Source: Basidiobolus heterosporus B8920 (taxonomy: Eukaryota > Basidiobolomycota > Basidiobolomycetes > Basidiobolales > Basidiobolaceae). From it: 19,147 nucleotides of DNA. A program made the position numbers and the translations under genes. The notes below the pieces were generated by a model. It was not told the origin of the DNA. It ran no database searches and saw only the letters and a list, made by a program, of their open reading frames with translations. The stretch spans positions 1-19,147 of the forward strand of contig JNET01034974.1 of the NCBI GenBank assembly GCA_000697455.1, read 5' to 3'. Positions 1 through 7,608 of the stretch are shown piece after piece; position 1 is the first letter of the stretch, and each line of letters starts with the position of its first letter.

Positions 1-1232
1 CAGTTAGGCACTTGCTAAATAGTCTGTGCTCTATATTTTCACATTCATGTAATTAATCCAAGACAATCTTTTGCTCTTTTTACTTGCACAAATACTTGAT
101 AAATATCAAATGTATGTTTTATGTTATTTGTATGAGTACTTGGGTTACACACTAGCTTAATTTCAACTATGAATGGATAGATAATACAAAAACTTGTGTA
201 TTGCTTAGATGGCAGATTCTCTTTGATTTCTTAATTCACTGAAAGTAATGGAACTACACTATTGTCTCACTATGTACCACTTTTGTAAGCATGGTTAAGT
301 ATTTGGGCAAAAGCAGAAATAGTGGATTAACAAATGCAAAAGATTACAGAGTTCATGGCAAGGGACAAGGTTAGCAGTTCTTGGCCAATCATACAGCAAA
401 ATTTCATATATTGCTTGAAAATAGTCATGTACTGAGCATGTGGTAGTTCATCTTACAGGTCTGATGACTTGTACTACAAGCATCATTTCCTTAATAAAAA
501 GTCATGGAGTATTGCTGTTGTATATTATAATAAAGTCTATGATCATATCCCAACCCAGATTTTTCCTAGGGCTTATGGAAAAAAGATGCCATTATTGGAG
601 ATGTCCCCCCTCTCAATGGCACTTCTGCCTTCAGCCCTGATAATGTTATGATGATACTGCAGAGAGTAGGATTTCTGGATATACTTGACAAGTCAATAAA
701 TCCCTAAATAAAGGAATTGATGAGGAATTCACACTAAAAACAGTCTCTCACTAAGATTGCTTAGGGAAGATTCTAATGGTGTTAAATTGGGCTGTAATAT
801 TGAAGTAGCCAACAAGCCAGTATATGCTGTTGAAAAAAATTTGCTAAATCACTTGTGACTATCTATTTGTTTATACACCCTTCTTATACAGGATAATCTT
901 AGGTTTTACATCTCAAGTCCACTTTGTAGGCAAGCTTATATAGTCACTTCCTTCTCCACCTGCTTCTCTTAATATAGCTTAAAATCCCTAAGTGCTATGG
1001 TAGATTTAAGCTTGTATTGACTAAGAATCTCAGGTGGATTAGTATATTAAGCCAACTGCATAGGAGGTTAGTGAATTCTAAGGCATCTTGTTTTAAGTGT
1101 GCAACAAAGATTATATATATTAGCGTTCTGCCTGCATCCCCTCATAACTCACAACAAATTTATGGCTGAGCAAAACTGTCCACACATGAAATATTCAAAG
1201 TTCATATACTCGCAGTTTATTTGATAGTAATC
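1..1232. other. AT-rich intergenic region with no convincing gene
   Basis: No frame here looks like a conserved protein, and the longest open stretches are about 60-70 codons in AT-rich sequence. I found no tRNA, rRNA or long tandem repeat. The right end, from about 1200, is the probable 3' flank of the CON-6-like gene on the minus strand. The only protein-like signal is the doubtful retroelement fossil listed separately at about 440-710. Confidence 0.6.
440..710 (+). mobile_element. possible retroelement fossil (weak)
   Basis: A short stretch around 514-556 reads as a segment resembling the palm motif of LINE-type reverse transcriptases (VVYYNKVYDHIP, compared with the usual KAYD-x-V/I-P). 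A neighbouring segment in another frame, about 598-700, faintly resembles the start of a copia-type Gag (PPLNG followed by an LQRxGFLDIL-like helix). The two hints point to different families and neither is strong. If real, this is an old, heavily broken fragment with several breaks over under 300 bp and no visible terminal repeats. Chance similarity in AT-rich DNA is a serious alternative. Confidence 0.18.
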
Positions 1233-1263
1233 TCATAGAATCGTAAACAAATTTGACAATTGA

Positions 1264-1446
1264 TCATTTGCGGTCTTTGCTCTCTTTTTCAATTGACTCC
1301 TTGAGTGGCTTTCCAGTGCGTTCTTCATGAATTTCGGCAGCTTTATCCAAGGATTCTTGTTGCCTTTCAGCGGATACATTTGGGTTATGAGCAGCAGCCT
1401 TGAGTCCGCCTTCAACGTTTCCGGGGTTCTTTCCTGCATAGTCCAT
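1264..1446 (-). CDS. con-6: CON-6-like conidiation/stress protein (60 aa)
   Basis: A single-exon gene for a 60-residue hydrophilic protein. Residues 5-26 match the conidiation-protein-6 (CON-6) pattern: an N-P-x-N-V motif (NPGNVEGGLKAA), then a second N-P-N-V element (HNPNVSAERQQESLDKA). In Neurospora the family is strongly induced during spore formation; its biochemical role is unknown. The rest is a charged, probably disordered or helical tail rich in Glu and Lys. The length fits a one-module family member. The ATG at 1446 is the first in frame, and a textbook TATATAAG lies 54 bp upstream, which supports both the start and strong regulated transcription. Family assignment is by motif recall and is fairly confident; a spore-specific role is inferred. 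Confidence 0.8.
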   Translation of the reverse strand: MDYAGKNPGNVEGGLKAAAHNPNVSAERQQESLDKAAEIHEERTGKPLKESIEKESKDRK

Positions 1447-1498
1447 GTTGAGTGAGTTAAGAAGAATTTAATGTTGGTTCTGTAGGATCCTTAACCTG

Positions 1499-1506
1499 CT
1501 TATATA
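1499..1506 (-). promoter_or_regulatory. TATA box of the CON-6-like gene
   Basis: On the minus strand the sequence reads TATATAAG, a perfect TATA consensus, ending about 53 bp before the ATG at 1446. This spacing leaves a 5' leader of roughly 20-30 nt. Confidence 0.7.
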
Positions 1507-1526
1507 GACGAGCAATCGATTGTGAT

Positions 1527-1574
1527 GGGTAGTGTGAAGGGTAGTGTGAAGGGTAGCGTAATGCGTAGTGTCAT
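1527..1574. repeat. 12-bp tandem repeat, 4 copies (last two degenerate)
   Basis: Four consecutive 12-bp units follow the pattern GGGTAGTGTGAA. The first two (1527-1538, 1539-1550) are identical; the third (1551-1562) and fourth (1563-1574) have diverged. It lies immediately upstream of the CON-6-like TATA box, so it may be part of the upstream activating region or simply a minisatellite. Confidence 0.8.
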
Positions 1575-1613
1575 CCCTCCAGGTCATCCATCCTGCATCG
1601 AGTAACTGAAATG

Positions 1614-1759
1614 AATCGATCATAAAAGCATCCAACAACATCGTAAGTGCAATCGACCATGACATCGCAAGTACAATCGACCATGACATCGTAAGTACAA
1701 TCGACCATGACATCGTAAGTGCAATCAATCATAACTACATCTAACACCATCATAAACAC
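1614..1759. repeat. 24-bp tandem repeat (3 near-identical copies) with 37-bp variants on both sides
   Basis: Three near-identical 24-bp units follow the pattern AATCGACCATGACATCGTAA plus GTAC/GTGC (1651-1674, 1675-1698, 1699-1722), differing at one or two positions. They are flanked by longer 37-bp relatives (1614-1650 and 1723-1759) that share the AATCRATCATAA start and a related tail. Every 24-bp unit contains an ATCG core, and two of the three contain GTAAGT. The minus-strand frame through the array, with a repeated MSWSIVLT-like peptide, is a by-product of the repeat. The array sits about 150-300 bp upstream of the CON-6-like gene. Confidence 0.85.
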
Positions 1760-2057
1760 AATCGATCAGTAAGTTGTTGAATCGGCGACACTTGGTTGCA
1801 AGAGACACATAGCCAATATTCAACAGTAATCGATAGATCATTTTTCTAACCCTAGCCCTAGACAGATGTGAATTCGTATGAGTATTCATAGCAACACTTG
1901 GATGAGCACTTGAATCGCATTCGTGTAAGTATCTGTTGTATTCATAATATAACTGGAGTGATGATATTCATGGTGTTTATTTGGTTAGGTGGTAATGATG
2001 ACAAAGGGGCCCAGTAAGAATTTTATCAAAGTAATCTCAGTTTGTAGAAGGTAAGGG
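1760..2057. other. intergenic region with a telomere-like motif and a possible short spliced transcript
   Basis: No protein-coding gene is supported. A CCCTAGCCCTAG motif lies at 1850-1861. Downstream on the plus strand a good donor (GTAAGT at about 1925) and a pyrimidine-rich TTTGGTTAG acceptor near 1988 could delimit a 64-nt intron, but the flanking exons have no worthwhile reading frame. The right end is the 3' flank of NEDD8. Confidence 0.4.
1847..1861. promoter_or_regulatory. telomere-like CCCTAGCCCTAG motif
   Basis: TAACCCTAGCCCTAG is a variant of two telomere-type units (CCCTAR). It resembles the telobox elements of the two divergent promoters further right, but no gene start can be placed beside it with confidence. 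Confidence 0.4.
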
Positions 2058-2664
2058 TTAAAAAGAGCCCCCACGGAGTGCCAATACCAAATGGAGAACA
2101 GAGCCACCTTCGATATTATAATCGGTGGCGGTTTTTTCGTCGGCCCTTAATTACAAATTATATAGTGAGAACAAGAAAGTAACGTAATTTTTCTGAATGG
2201 CAACACCGGGATAGTGGCAAGTGCTTGCATTCGAGTTTCTTTACTTACATTTGTTTTCCGCCAAAGATTAATCTGGGGTTTACCAGGTTTAAGTTAGTGA
2301 ATGTAGTTTCCCAGTATTTGAATATCTATAATACCTTTGTTGAGCAGGAGGAATACCTTCCTTTTCTTCAACGCGCTCCTTGATTCTGGTAATCTAAAAA
2401 AGCCTTTAGGTACTTTATCTGTGATAGACTAATCAGATCCCACCAACCTTATCGTTAGGTTCGATATCGATCTCAATCTAAAATGAAATTCAATGGTAAA
2501 GAAAGCAGGCAATCTTGGTTAGATCCATAGAGAAACCTGGAGAGTCACTCCGATAAGGTTACCTCTTTCCCGGTGAGGGTCTAAAGTCCGGAACAACTAT
2601 CAGTATAACATTTCTACAAGTATATGCAGTGTGCAAACCAACATACCTTCACTTTGATAAGCAT
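2058..2664 (-). CDS. NEDD8: NEDD8/RUB1 ubiquitin-like modifier, six exons, 78-aa precursor
   Basis: NEDD8 is the small modifier attached to cullins to activate SCF-type ubiquitin ligases. It was rebuilt from six minus-strand exons: 2664-2647, 2580-2563, 2477-2448, 2393-2335, 2272-2249 and 2145-2058, all with GT-AG borders and matching phases. The product starts MLIKVKTLTGKE and contains [35 protein letters not shown] and [14 protein letters not shown], ending [12 protein letters not shown]. Ala at position 72 (LALRGG) rather than Arg marks NEDD8 rather than ubiquitin, and Ile44 is kept. The mature form would be 76 residues, with the two-residue SF tail removed by a NEDD8 protease. The coding part of three internal exons is only 18, 30 and 24 nt. 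Divergent from SMN, with a shared promoter. Identity is very secure; borders come from the conserved protein and splice sites. Confidence 0.95.
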
Positions 2665-2948
2665 TATAAAAAGTAGTGTTGTCTATCGTAACGTTTAACC
2701 AGCACTTGCCCGCCCCTTAGCTAGTATTTAAAAATCCCCACGTAATCAAGATTTAGGGTTAGGGATTCGAAAAATTTAATCCTCATTTTTTAGGATTCAA
2801 AACAATTCGCAGGGTTAGGGTCAATACAAGTGAAATCATTCCCTTATAATCACACCCGTTACCAAGTGCTGAATTCAAAATAAACTGAATTTTTGGCAAA
2901 TATAATCGCTATATTTATTGTTGGTCTGAATTATTACTCGTCAAAACT
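2665..2948. promoter_or_regulatory. shared divergent promoter NEDD8/SMN with two telobox motifs
   Basis: These 284 bp separate the start codons of NEDD8 (minus) and SMN (plus), so both promoters must lie here unless they extend into the genes. Two telomere-type motifs occur: TTAGGGTTAGGG at 2753-2764 and AGGGTTAGGG at 2811-2820. No classical TATA box is obvious for either gene; only a weak TATATTTA lies near SMN. In several fungi such motifs bind Myb-type telobox factors (Tbf1/Rap1-like) at housekeeping promoters. Binding here is inferred. Confidence 0.6.
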
Positions 2949-4386
2949 ATGGCCAGCTCAAGTAAACCAGAAGAATCTGACTACGAGGAGGAATTGAATG
3001 AGTCAGGTGAAGAGGTGCTTGAAATAGAGGAAGAAGAGGAACTGGAATCGGAAGCAGATCTTGAAGAGTCCTCACATACTGAACCTCTAAAGGAAGTGGT
3101 GTTTGATAGGAAACAAAGCAAGGTAGAAATGTTTAGTTAAAAACATCAGCGATCAATACCTTCTTAACCGAAGCTTATCTAAAGGCTGTGAATGAGGATG
3201 TATGGGACGATAGTGCCCTGATTGCTGCCTGGGATGCGGCAGTGGAGGAATACGAAGTATGTGTATAAGCAATCTTTATCTTCGATTCGGCTCTAAACAA
3301 TCTAAAGTTGTATCATAGTAATGAGGCTACAGCCATCGTGAACTCTGATAAATTAAGGTAAAGGGTAACTGCCCAGAATTCTTTCAGACGGTTGACTAAA
3401 AGCACTCTTTAGCCAGGTAGAGGGCGATATTAAGAAAGGCTCTACTTCTAAGGTAAGTCACATTTTCCGAGGATATACTCAATTGGTTGGCTTATCTTCT
3501 TTACACCTTTCTTAGATAGCAACGAAGACTGCTGGGCCTATACAACAGAACGAAAAAGGTAGGTTTTTATCCGTGCATTCTTCACACGGTGCGATACTGA
3601 TGGATTTGTAGTTCGGAAATCAACAAAGAAGGTGGCACCCCAAAAATCGCAAGCAGTGGAAGCCAAGGTTGGTGGATTGAACCAGGTGCTGTACTACAGT
3701 GATGTTTTGACTGACTCTTCACAGCAAGCTCCAACGAATGAGTCGGCCCAACCGACTAGTGATTACTATGGGAATGCCTACGGGACTGCATATGAGAATA
3801 CGTACGGATATTATGGGCATCCAGTAGATCCTTACTATCACCAGCCATACACATACCCTACTGCTAAACCTACTGGCCAATCACCAATCCCATCCCAGCC
3901 AGTATACAACCCCTACTCAGCTGGAACCCAGGCTCCGCCACCACCTCCGCCCCCAACCCACGCAAACGTAATCCACAGCTAATGAGTCTACCATAGTTGG
4001 TCCATCCAATATTCTGACAATTGATTTCTTCTAGATGGGATATTCTACGCCAGCTGCACCGGCTACACATGGTTGGAGAATGGTAAGCTCTCTGCTGGTG
4101 TGCCATCTCGATGCTTAACTCACTTTTTTACTGTGTAGCCACCACCACCACCACCCCCTGTGGCTGGATTGACAGGTAAACAATTGTGTATGTCATGGGA
4201 CCTAGCAAGATCTATGCTAAATGATTTATTTAACCAGAGGATGAAGAATTAGCAAATCTGCTAATGGCATGGTATTATTCCGGCTACTACACTGGCCTAT
4301 ATCAAGTAAGTGATCCTGGGCCATTGTTGCGACTTTCACCTAACTAAAAATGGACTCTACTCCAGGCAAGACGCCGTCATCAATAA
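2949..4386 (+). CDS. SMN1: survival of motor neuron (SMN) homologue, nine exons, 284 aa, no visible Tudor domain
   Basis: SMN assembles Sm-protein rings on spliceosomal snRNAs together with Gemin2. Exons: 2949-3122, 3185-3256, 3417-3452, 3516-3558, 3612-3967, 4035-4082, 4139-4175, 4238-4305 and 4366-4386, total 855 nt including the stop. After an acidic N-terminus (residues about 8-45) comes the Gemin2-binding helix (NEDVWDDSALIAAWDAAVEEY, matching human WDDTALIKAYDKAV). A Lys-rich linker, a Tyr/Pro/Gln-rich middle and two polyproline runs follow. The C-terminus carries the YG-box oligomerisation helix, LLMAWYYSGYYTGLYQ. The central Tudor domain of animals is not seen, as in fission yeast. 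The first intron has a poor donor (GTAGAA) and is the least certain border; exon 3 is small but keeps the frame. Identity rests on the helix and YG box together. Confidence 0.88.
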
Positions 4387-4833
4387 ACAGCCTTTTACCA
4401 TTGAGCCTGTAAAATACCTTTTTGACTGATGACCCAATTAGAATCAACTCCATAATAGAATAGAGTAAAGCGCTTGGGGTAGGATGGGGCTATTTATGCA
4501 ATCATGCCAACTCCAACCATTCCAAACCTCAATTTTCTGACATGATGTACACTTCTATCGAGATCTGTGCATATTTTATGTAATGTAGACAACAAGGATT
4601 AATATATATATGTGCTTGTAACACTTTATATTACAACCACATACTTGTGGGTAAACATAAGCAAAGAGTGGATCAATCTATATTAGAAAGCTAGCGTGTG
4701 CTATAAATAGGGAACTGAGCACTGTTGCCGAACTTCATCGCTTTGGCCACAATCTCCAAGAACTTTCCATTCATTAGTCAATACTGAAACTATTAAATTA
4801 TCGAATCGATCCTTAGTGAGGATACTCAGAGCA
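4387..4833. other. intergenic region: SMN 3' flank and promoter of the 813-aa gene
   Basis: No gene is seen. The left part is the SMN 3' flank. A consensus TATAAATA lies at 4702-4709, about 125 bp before the ATG at 4834, and implies a leader of roughly 95 nt. The stretch 4560-4650 is AT-rich with short TA runs. Confidence 0.6.
4702..4709 (+). promoter_or_regulatory. TATA box of the 813-aa protein gene
   Basis: TATAAATA flanked by GC-rich bases (GC before, GGG after), 125 bp upstream of the first ATG at 4834. No other gene start lies between. Confidence 0.6.
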
Positions 4834-7275
4834 ATGACCACCAACGATACCCCCTTAAAGACAACAGCCATTGTTAACAAACTGCTATTGTTACGCCCTA
4901 AGCTCAATGCTCCTCAAGCAGAAACTCAAAAACCCATCGCCAACCTCCGAATTGAATCGTCGAACGTCACGAAAGAAATTAATAAGTTTCGTGCATGCGA
5001 TGGACTTGCTTGCTTTTACTGTCGTGAATGGGCTCAACTCTTGCAACGTAAACATTTCCCTTCCGCCTCTCGCATACGAAAGGAATCCATGCTTGCCGTA
5101 TCCTATTCGGCCCCTGTTCCACGTGAAAAAGCTAGTGACTTATGTACGAAACTATTGCAAAGGACTCAAACAAAGCCAGCTACCGACGATAATCCTTTCA
5201 TCAGCGTTACAGATTTGGTAGAAGAATGGTTGCACAAAACTCCTTCCGTCTTCGAAACGATCAATACCATCTTTTCGCCCATTAGCTTTGACACTTCAGC
5301 CGATCATGTACCACTGAACGAAACACTAGACAATCCGATCCATATTCTGAATAGAACCGAGGCTGATAGATCTCATCTAACCCTGGACGAGAAAGATTTC
5401 TCACTATTGCGCTCGATCACCCAAAATCTTGTAGCGTCCCATACCACTCCGGACTGCTTCCACTCCAGACCAGAAGATGTGCCATGTGCTGAGCTAGAAT
5501 CTTCCCGCCGCACAGTAAATGAGGACCTCGAAAAGGTTTTCAAAGAGTGTAGCCAGGAAATCGAGCAATCTGTGAAGACCCTATGGCAGCCAGTTTCCCT
5601 CTTTTTACAAGAGATGAAAGAGCTTGAGCTTGCTAGAGCTCAAGCTGTTGGTGATGGATGTTCGGAAAAGGTTTCTCAGTTCATCCAGAGTCACCGGGAT
5701 AAGTTAGTTGGATTCAACGAATTTTGGACCACCGTAGTGGAAAGTCACAAGAAAAAAGGGAAGAGGTTATTTTCGAAAGGCTCAAGCTCCGATGAAGTGG
5801 ACGCTTCCTTCTTTACATTCCTTAAGCATATGAACGATGGTTGTAGTTTATGGTATCAGGAGTTTCTGAAGCCTCAGATCGTCATTGTTCGCCAATTTGT
5901 CCAAAATCTTTCCCAAGTATGTTGCGATCGTGTCAACACCATTCAAGAAGAGCTGGAAGATACAAGAGAGGAAAAAACTCGACTTACATCAACTTGCTTG
6001 AAGAAGTTCATTGCTGATGTAGAAGCAGGATTGAATAAGTTGCAAAGGGAATTTGAGACTCGAGTGTTAGAGATAGCCACAGAAGTGGATGCGATCAGGT
6101 TGATTTGGAAAGCTGAGTCTCAACCCACTACCCAAGGACGTTTGGAAAAAGCGGCGAACAAAGAGTTCAAGAAGCGAATCAAACGTTTAGAGACACTTTC
6201 TTCCTCGACCCGATCCTGGTCGATTTCTCAACTTAGGACATCAATCACCGCGGGTGATCTTAGTGATTTGCTACTTTCGATCTTGGAAGCGCGTATGTTG
6301 GAGGCTGAGCGTTATGAAGAGAATATAGTGTCTGATCTCCTAAGAAAGTACGATTCCACCATCAAGGAGGTGACCACCAATCGTGAGAATGTGTGGCAGG
6401 AGTTTGTACGTGGTGTTAACGTAGGCAGGTCTGTTCTTGGATCTGTTCTTGGGAAGCTTTTTCTTAGAGAAGGCTTGAGGCAGATTGAGGATCGTGTAGC
6501 CGCGCATAAGGAGAAATGGTTATTGGAGCAACTCGAGGATGGGCCTTCCGAAGTAGTGGAAGTTAAAAGGAAGGGCAGAAGTAGAAAAGTCTCCGAACTC
6601 TCTAGTTCTATCCCCGAAGAAGTGCCTAAGGCCAAAGCGGCGGCCTCCAGCCCAGTAATGGAAACTCTTCCAATACTAGAAGTCGACAGTGATACTGAGA
6701 CTACATCCAATGGAAATTTATGTTCTATGCCCCCTACACCTGTCGAAGTGAAGACTCCAATAAACATAGAGTCTCTCAAGTCCTCCAGAAATATAGCAGG
6801 ATTTCCTAGTCAGACTGGTTCAACACCCCAAGACGACCTCAATTCATCTAATTTGATTAAATTGATAGAGACATTACATCAAGAAAACGATCATTTGAAC
6901 GAGACGTTACTATCTGTCAGAGAGGAATCTACTAAGCTCATTTCACAAGTCTCTTCCTTAACTCAAGCACTGCGTCAGCAAGAAGAATATAGCAAACTGA
7001 AAGAGAAGGAATTCCACCACTCTATGTCTCTGAAGGAAGTTGAGATGCAGAATGCATGTCAGTACGTGGCAGCTATGGAACAGCGTATTGCCCTATTAGA
7101 GCGGGACCACCCGATACACCAACGCGAGCCCTCACGTCCTTCGACCCCCACCTTGGTGGCAGAAATATCCAGATTAGCGTATCAATCTAGTATTAGTAAT
7201 CTTCGTTATGAGATCGAACTTAGCGAGGATGAGGATTATCCTTCCATGCAAGCCACAGAGCAAATAATTGTGTAG
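4834..7275 (+). CDS. unrecognised intronless coiled-coil protein (813 aa)
   Basis: I do not recognise the family. The frame stays open further 5', but the first ATG is at 4834 (MTTNDTPLK). Features in order: a basic N-terminus; a small cysteine group (CDGLACFYC, residues about 55-63); a long mainly helical middle (about 200-570) rich in Glu and Lys; a Ser/Pro/Thr-rich linker (about 570-673) with a basic patch KRKGRSRK that could be a nuclear signal; a clear C-terminal coiled coil (about 674-758); and an acidic tail containing ELSEDEDYP. There is no signal peptide or membrane segment. This layout suits a cytoskeletal, scaffold or nuclear structural protein, but this is inference. It is a single exon among intron-rich neighbours, and codon use looks ordinary. 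It has its own TATA box and is followed in tandem by GH16. Confidence 0.8.
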   Translation: MTTNDTPLKTTAIVNKLLLLRPKLNAPQAETQKPIANLRIESSNVTKEINKFRACDGLACFYCREWAQLLQRKHFPSASRIRKESMLAVSYSAPVPREKASDLCTKLLQRTQTKPATDDNPFISVTDLVEEWLHKTPSVFETINTIFSPISFDTSADHVPLNETLDNPIHILNRTEADRSHLTLDEKDFSLLRSITQNLVASHTTPDCFHSRPEDVPCAELESSRRTVNEDLEKVFKECSQEIEQSVKTLWQPVSLFLQEMKELELARAQAVGDGCSEKVSQFIQSHRDKLVGFNEFWTTVVESHKKKGKRLFSKGSSSDEVDASFFTFLKHMNDGCSLWYQEFLKPQIVIVRQFVQNLSQVCCDRVNTIQEELEDTREEKTRLTSTCLKKFIADVEAGLNKLQREFETRVLEIATEVDAIRLIWKAESQPTTQGRLEKAANKEFKKRIKRLETLSSSTRSWSISQLRTSITAGDLSDLLLSILEARMLEAERYEENIVSDLLRKYDSTIKEVTTNRENVWQEFVRGVNVGRSVLGSVLGKLFLREGLRQIEDRVAAHKEKWLLEQLEDGPSEVVEVKRKGRSRKVSELSSSIPEEVPKAKAAASSPVMETLPILEVDSDTETTSNGNLCSMPPTPVEVKTPINIESLKSSRNIAGFPSQTGSTPQDDLNSSNLIKLIETLHQENDHLNETLLSVREESTKLISQVSSLTQALRQQEEYSKLKEKEFHHSMSLKEVEMQNACQYVAAMEQRIALLERDHPIHQREPSRPSTPTLVAEISRLAYQSSISNLRYEIELSEDEDYPSMQATEQIIV

Positions 7276-7608
7276 ACAGTAAAACCGAGATATAGGATAT
7301 AATACATCCTGTATTGAACCAATAAATCTCCTGAGTTTGAGTAGATAAATTAACGATTGGATCCTCTTTTCAATCCTAATTCCGATGATTGATTCGGATC
7401 CTGATTCAAATTCCAAACGAAACTTTCGGCCATAAACATGAAAAGATCGGCACAATTCTTGCGAAACAGAGTTTCTCGGAGTTTATTTAGTTGTATAAAA
7501 GTGGGAGTTGATTCTTTAGAAAGTCAAAGACAATCTTACACTTTTCTCCATCCACATCCCCAGAAAGTAGCAAAGAAGGCAGGCAGACACTTCCAGGATT
7601 TATATAAG
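7276..7608. other. intergenic region and GH16 promoter
   Basis: The left part is the 3' flank of the 813-aa gene. A run of GGATCC/GATTC-like words at about 7350-7410 is slightly repetitive but has no clear unit. The right part holds the GH16 TATA box at 7494-7501. I see no other gene. Confidence 0.5.
7494..7501 (+). promoter_or_regulatory. TATA box of the GH16 gene
   Basis: TATAAAAG, full consensus, 108 bp before the proposed ATG at 7609. The spacing matches the other TATA genes in this window and supports that ATG as the start. Confidence 0.65.

Noticed and set aside
1468-1759. Minus-strand open frames with a repeated MSWSIVLT / DVMVDCTY peptide
   Set aside because: They arise from the 24-bp tandem repeat being a multiple of three. 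There is no family match, and two frames are equally open.
1614-1759. CRISPR-like array
   Set aside because: The repeats are contiguous with no unique spacers, and the context is a eukaryotic nuclear genome.
1950-2040. Box C/D snoRNA candidate (TGATGA-type words at about 1956 and 1995)
   Set aside because: I could not find a properly placed D box (CTGA) with a terminal stem.
2753-2820. True internal telomere array or chromosome end
   Set aside because: There are only two units per site, within a compact promoter between two intact genes; a telobox-type regulatory motif is more likely.
4816-4833. In-frame GTG start for the 813-aa protein
   Set aside because: Nuclear genes in fungi normally start at ATG; the first ATG is at 4834 and the TATA spacing fits it.
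6312-6779. 155-codon minus-strand frame
   Set aside because: It is the shadow of the 813-aa plus-strand gene; Ser/Thr/Leu-rich, with no start context or motif of its own.
7174-7455. 93-codon minus-strand frame at the end of the 813-aa gene
   Set aside because: Its Glu/Ser/Arg-rich part comes from a slightly repetitive GGATCC/GATTC-like stretch; no promoter or homology was seen.
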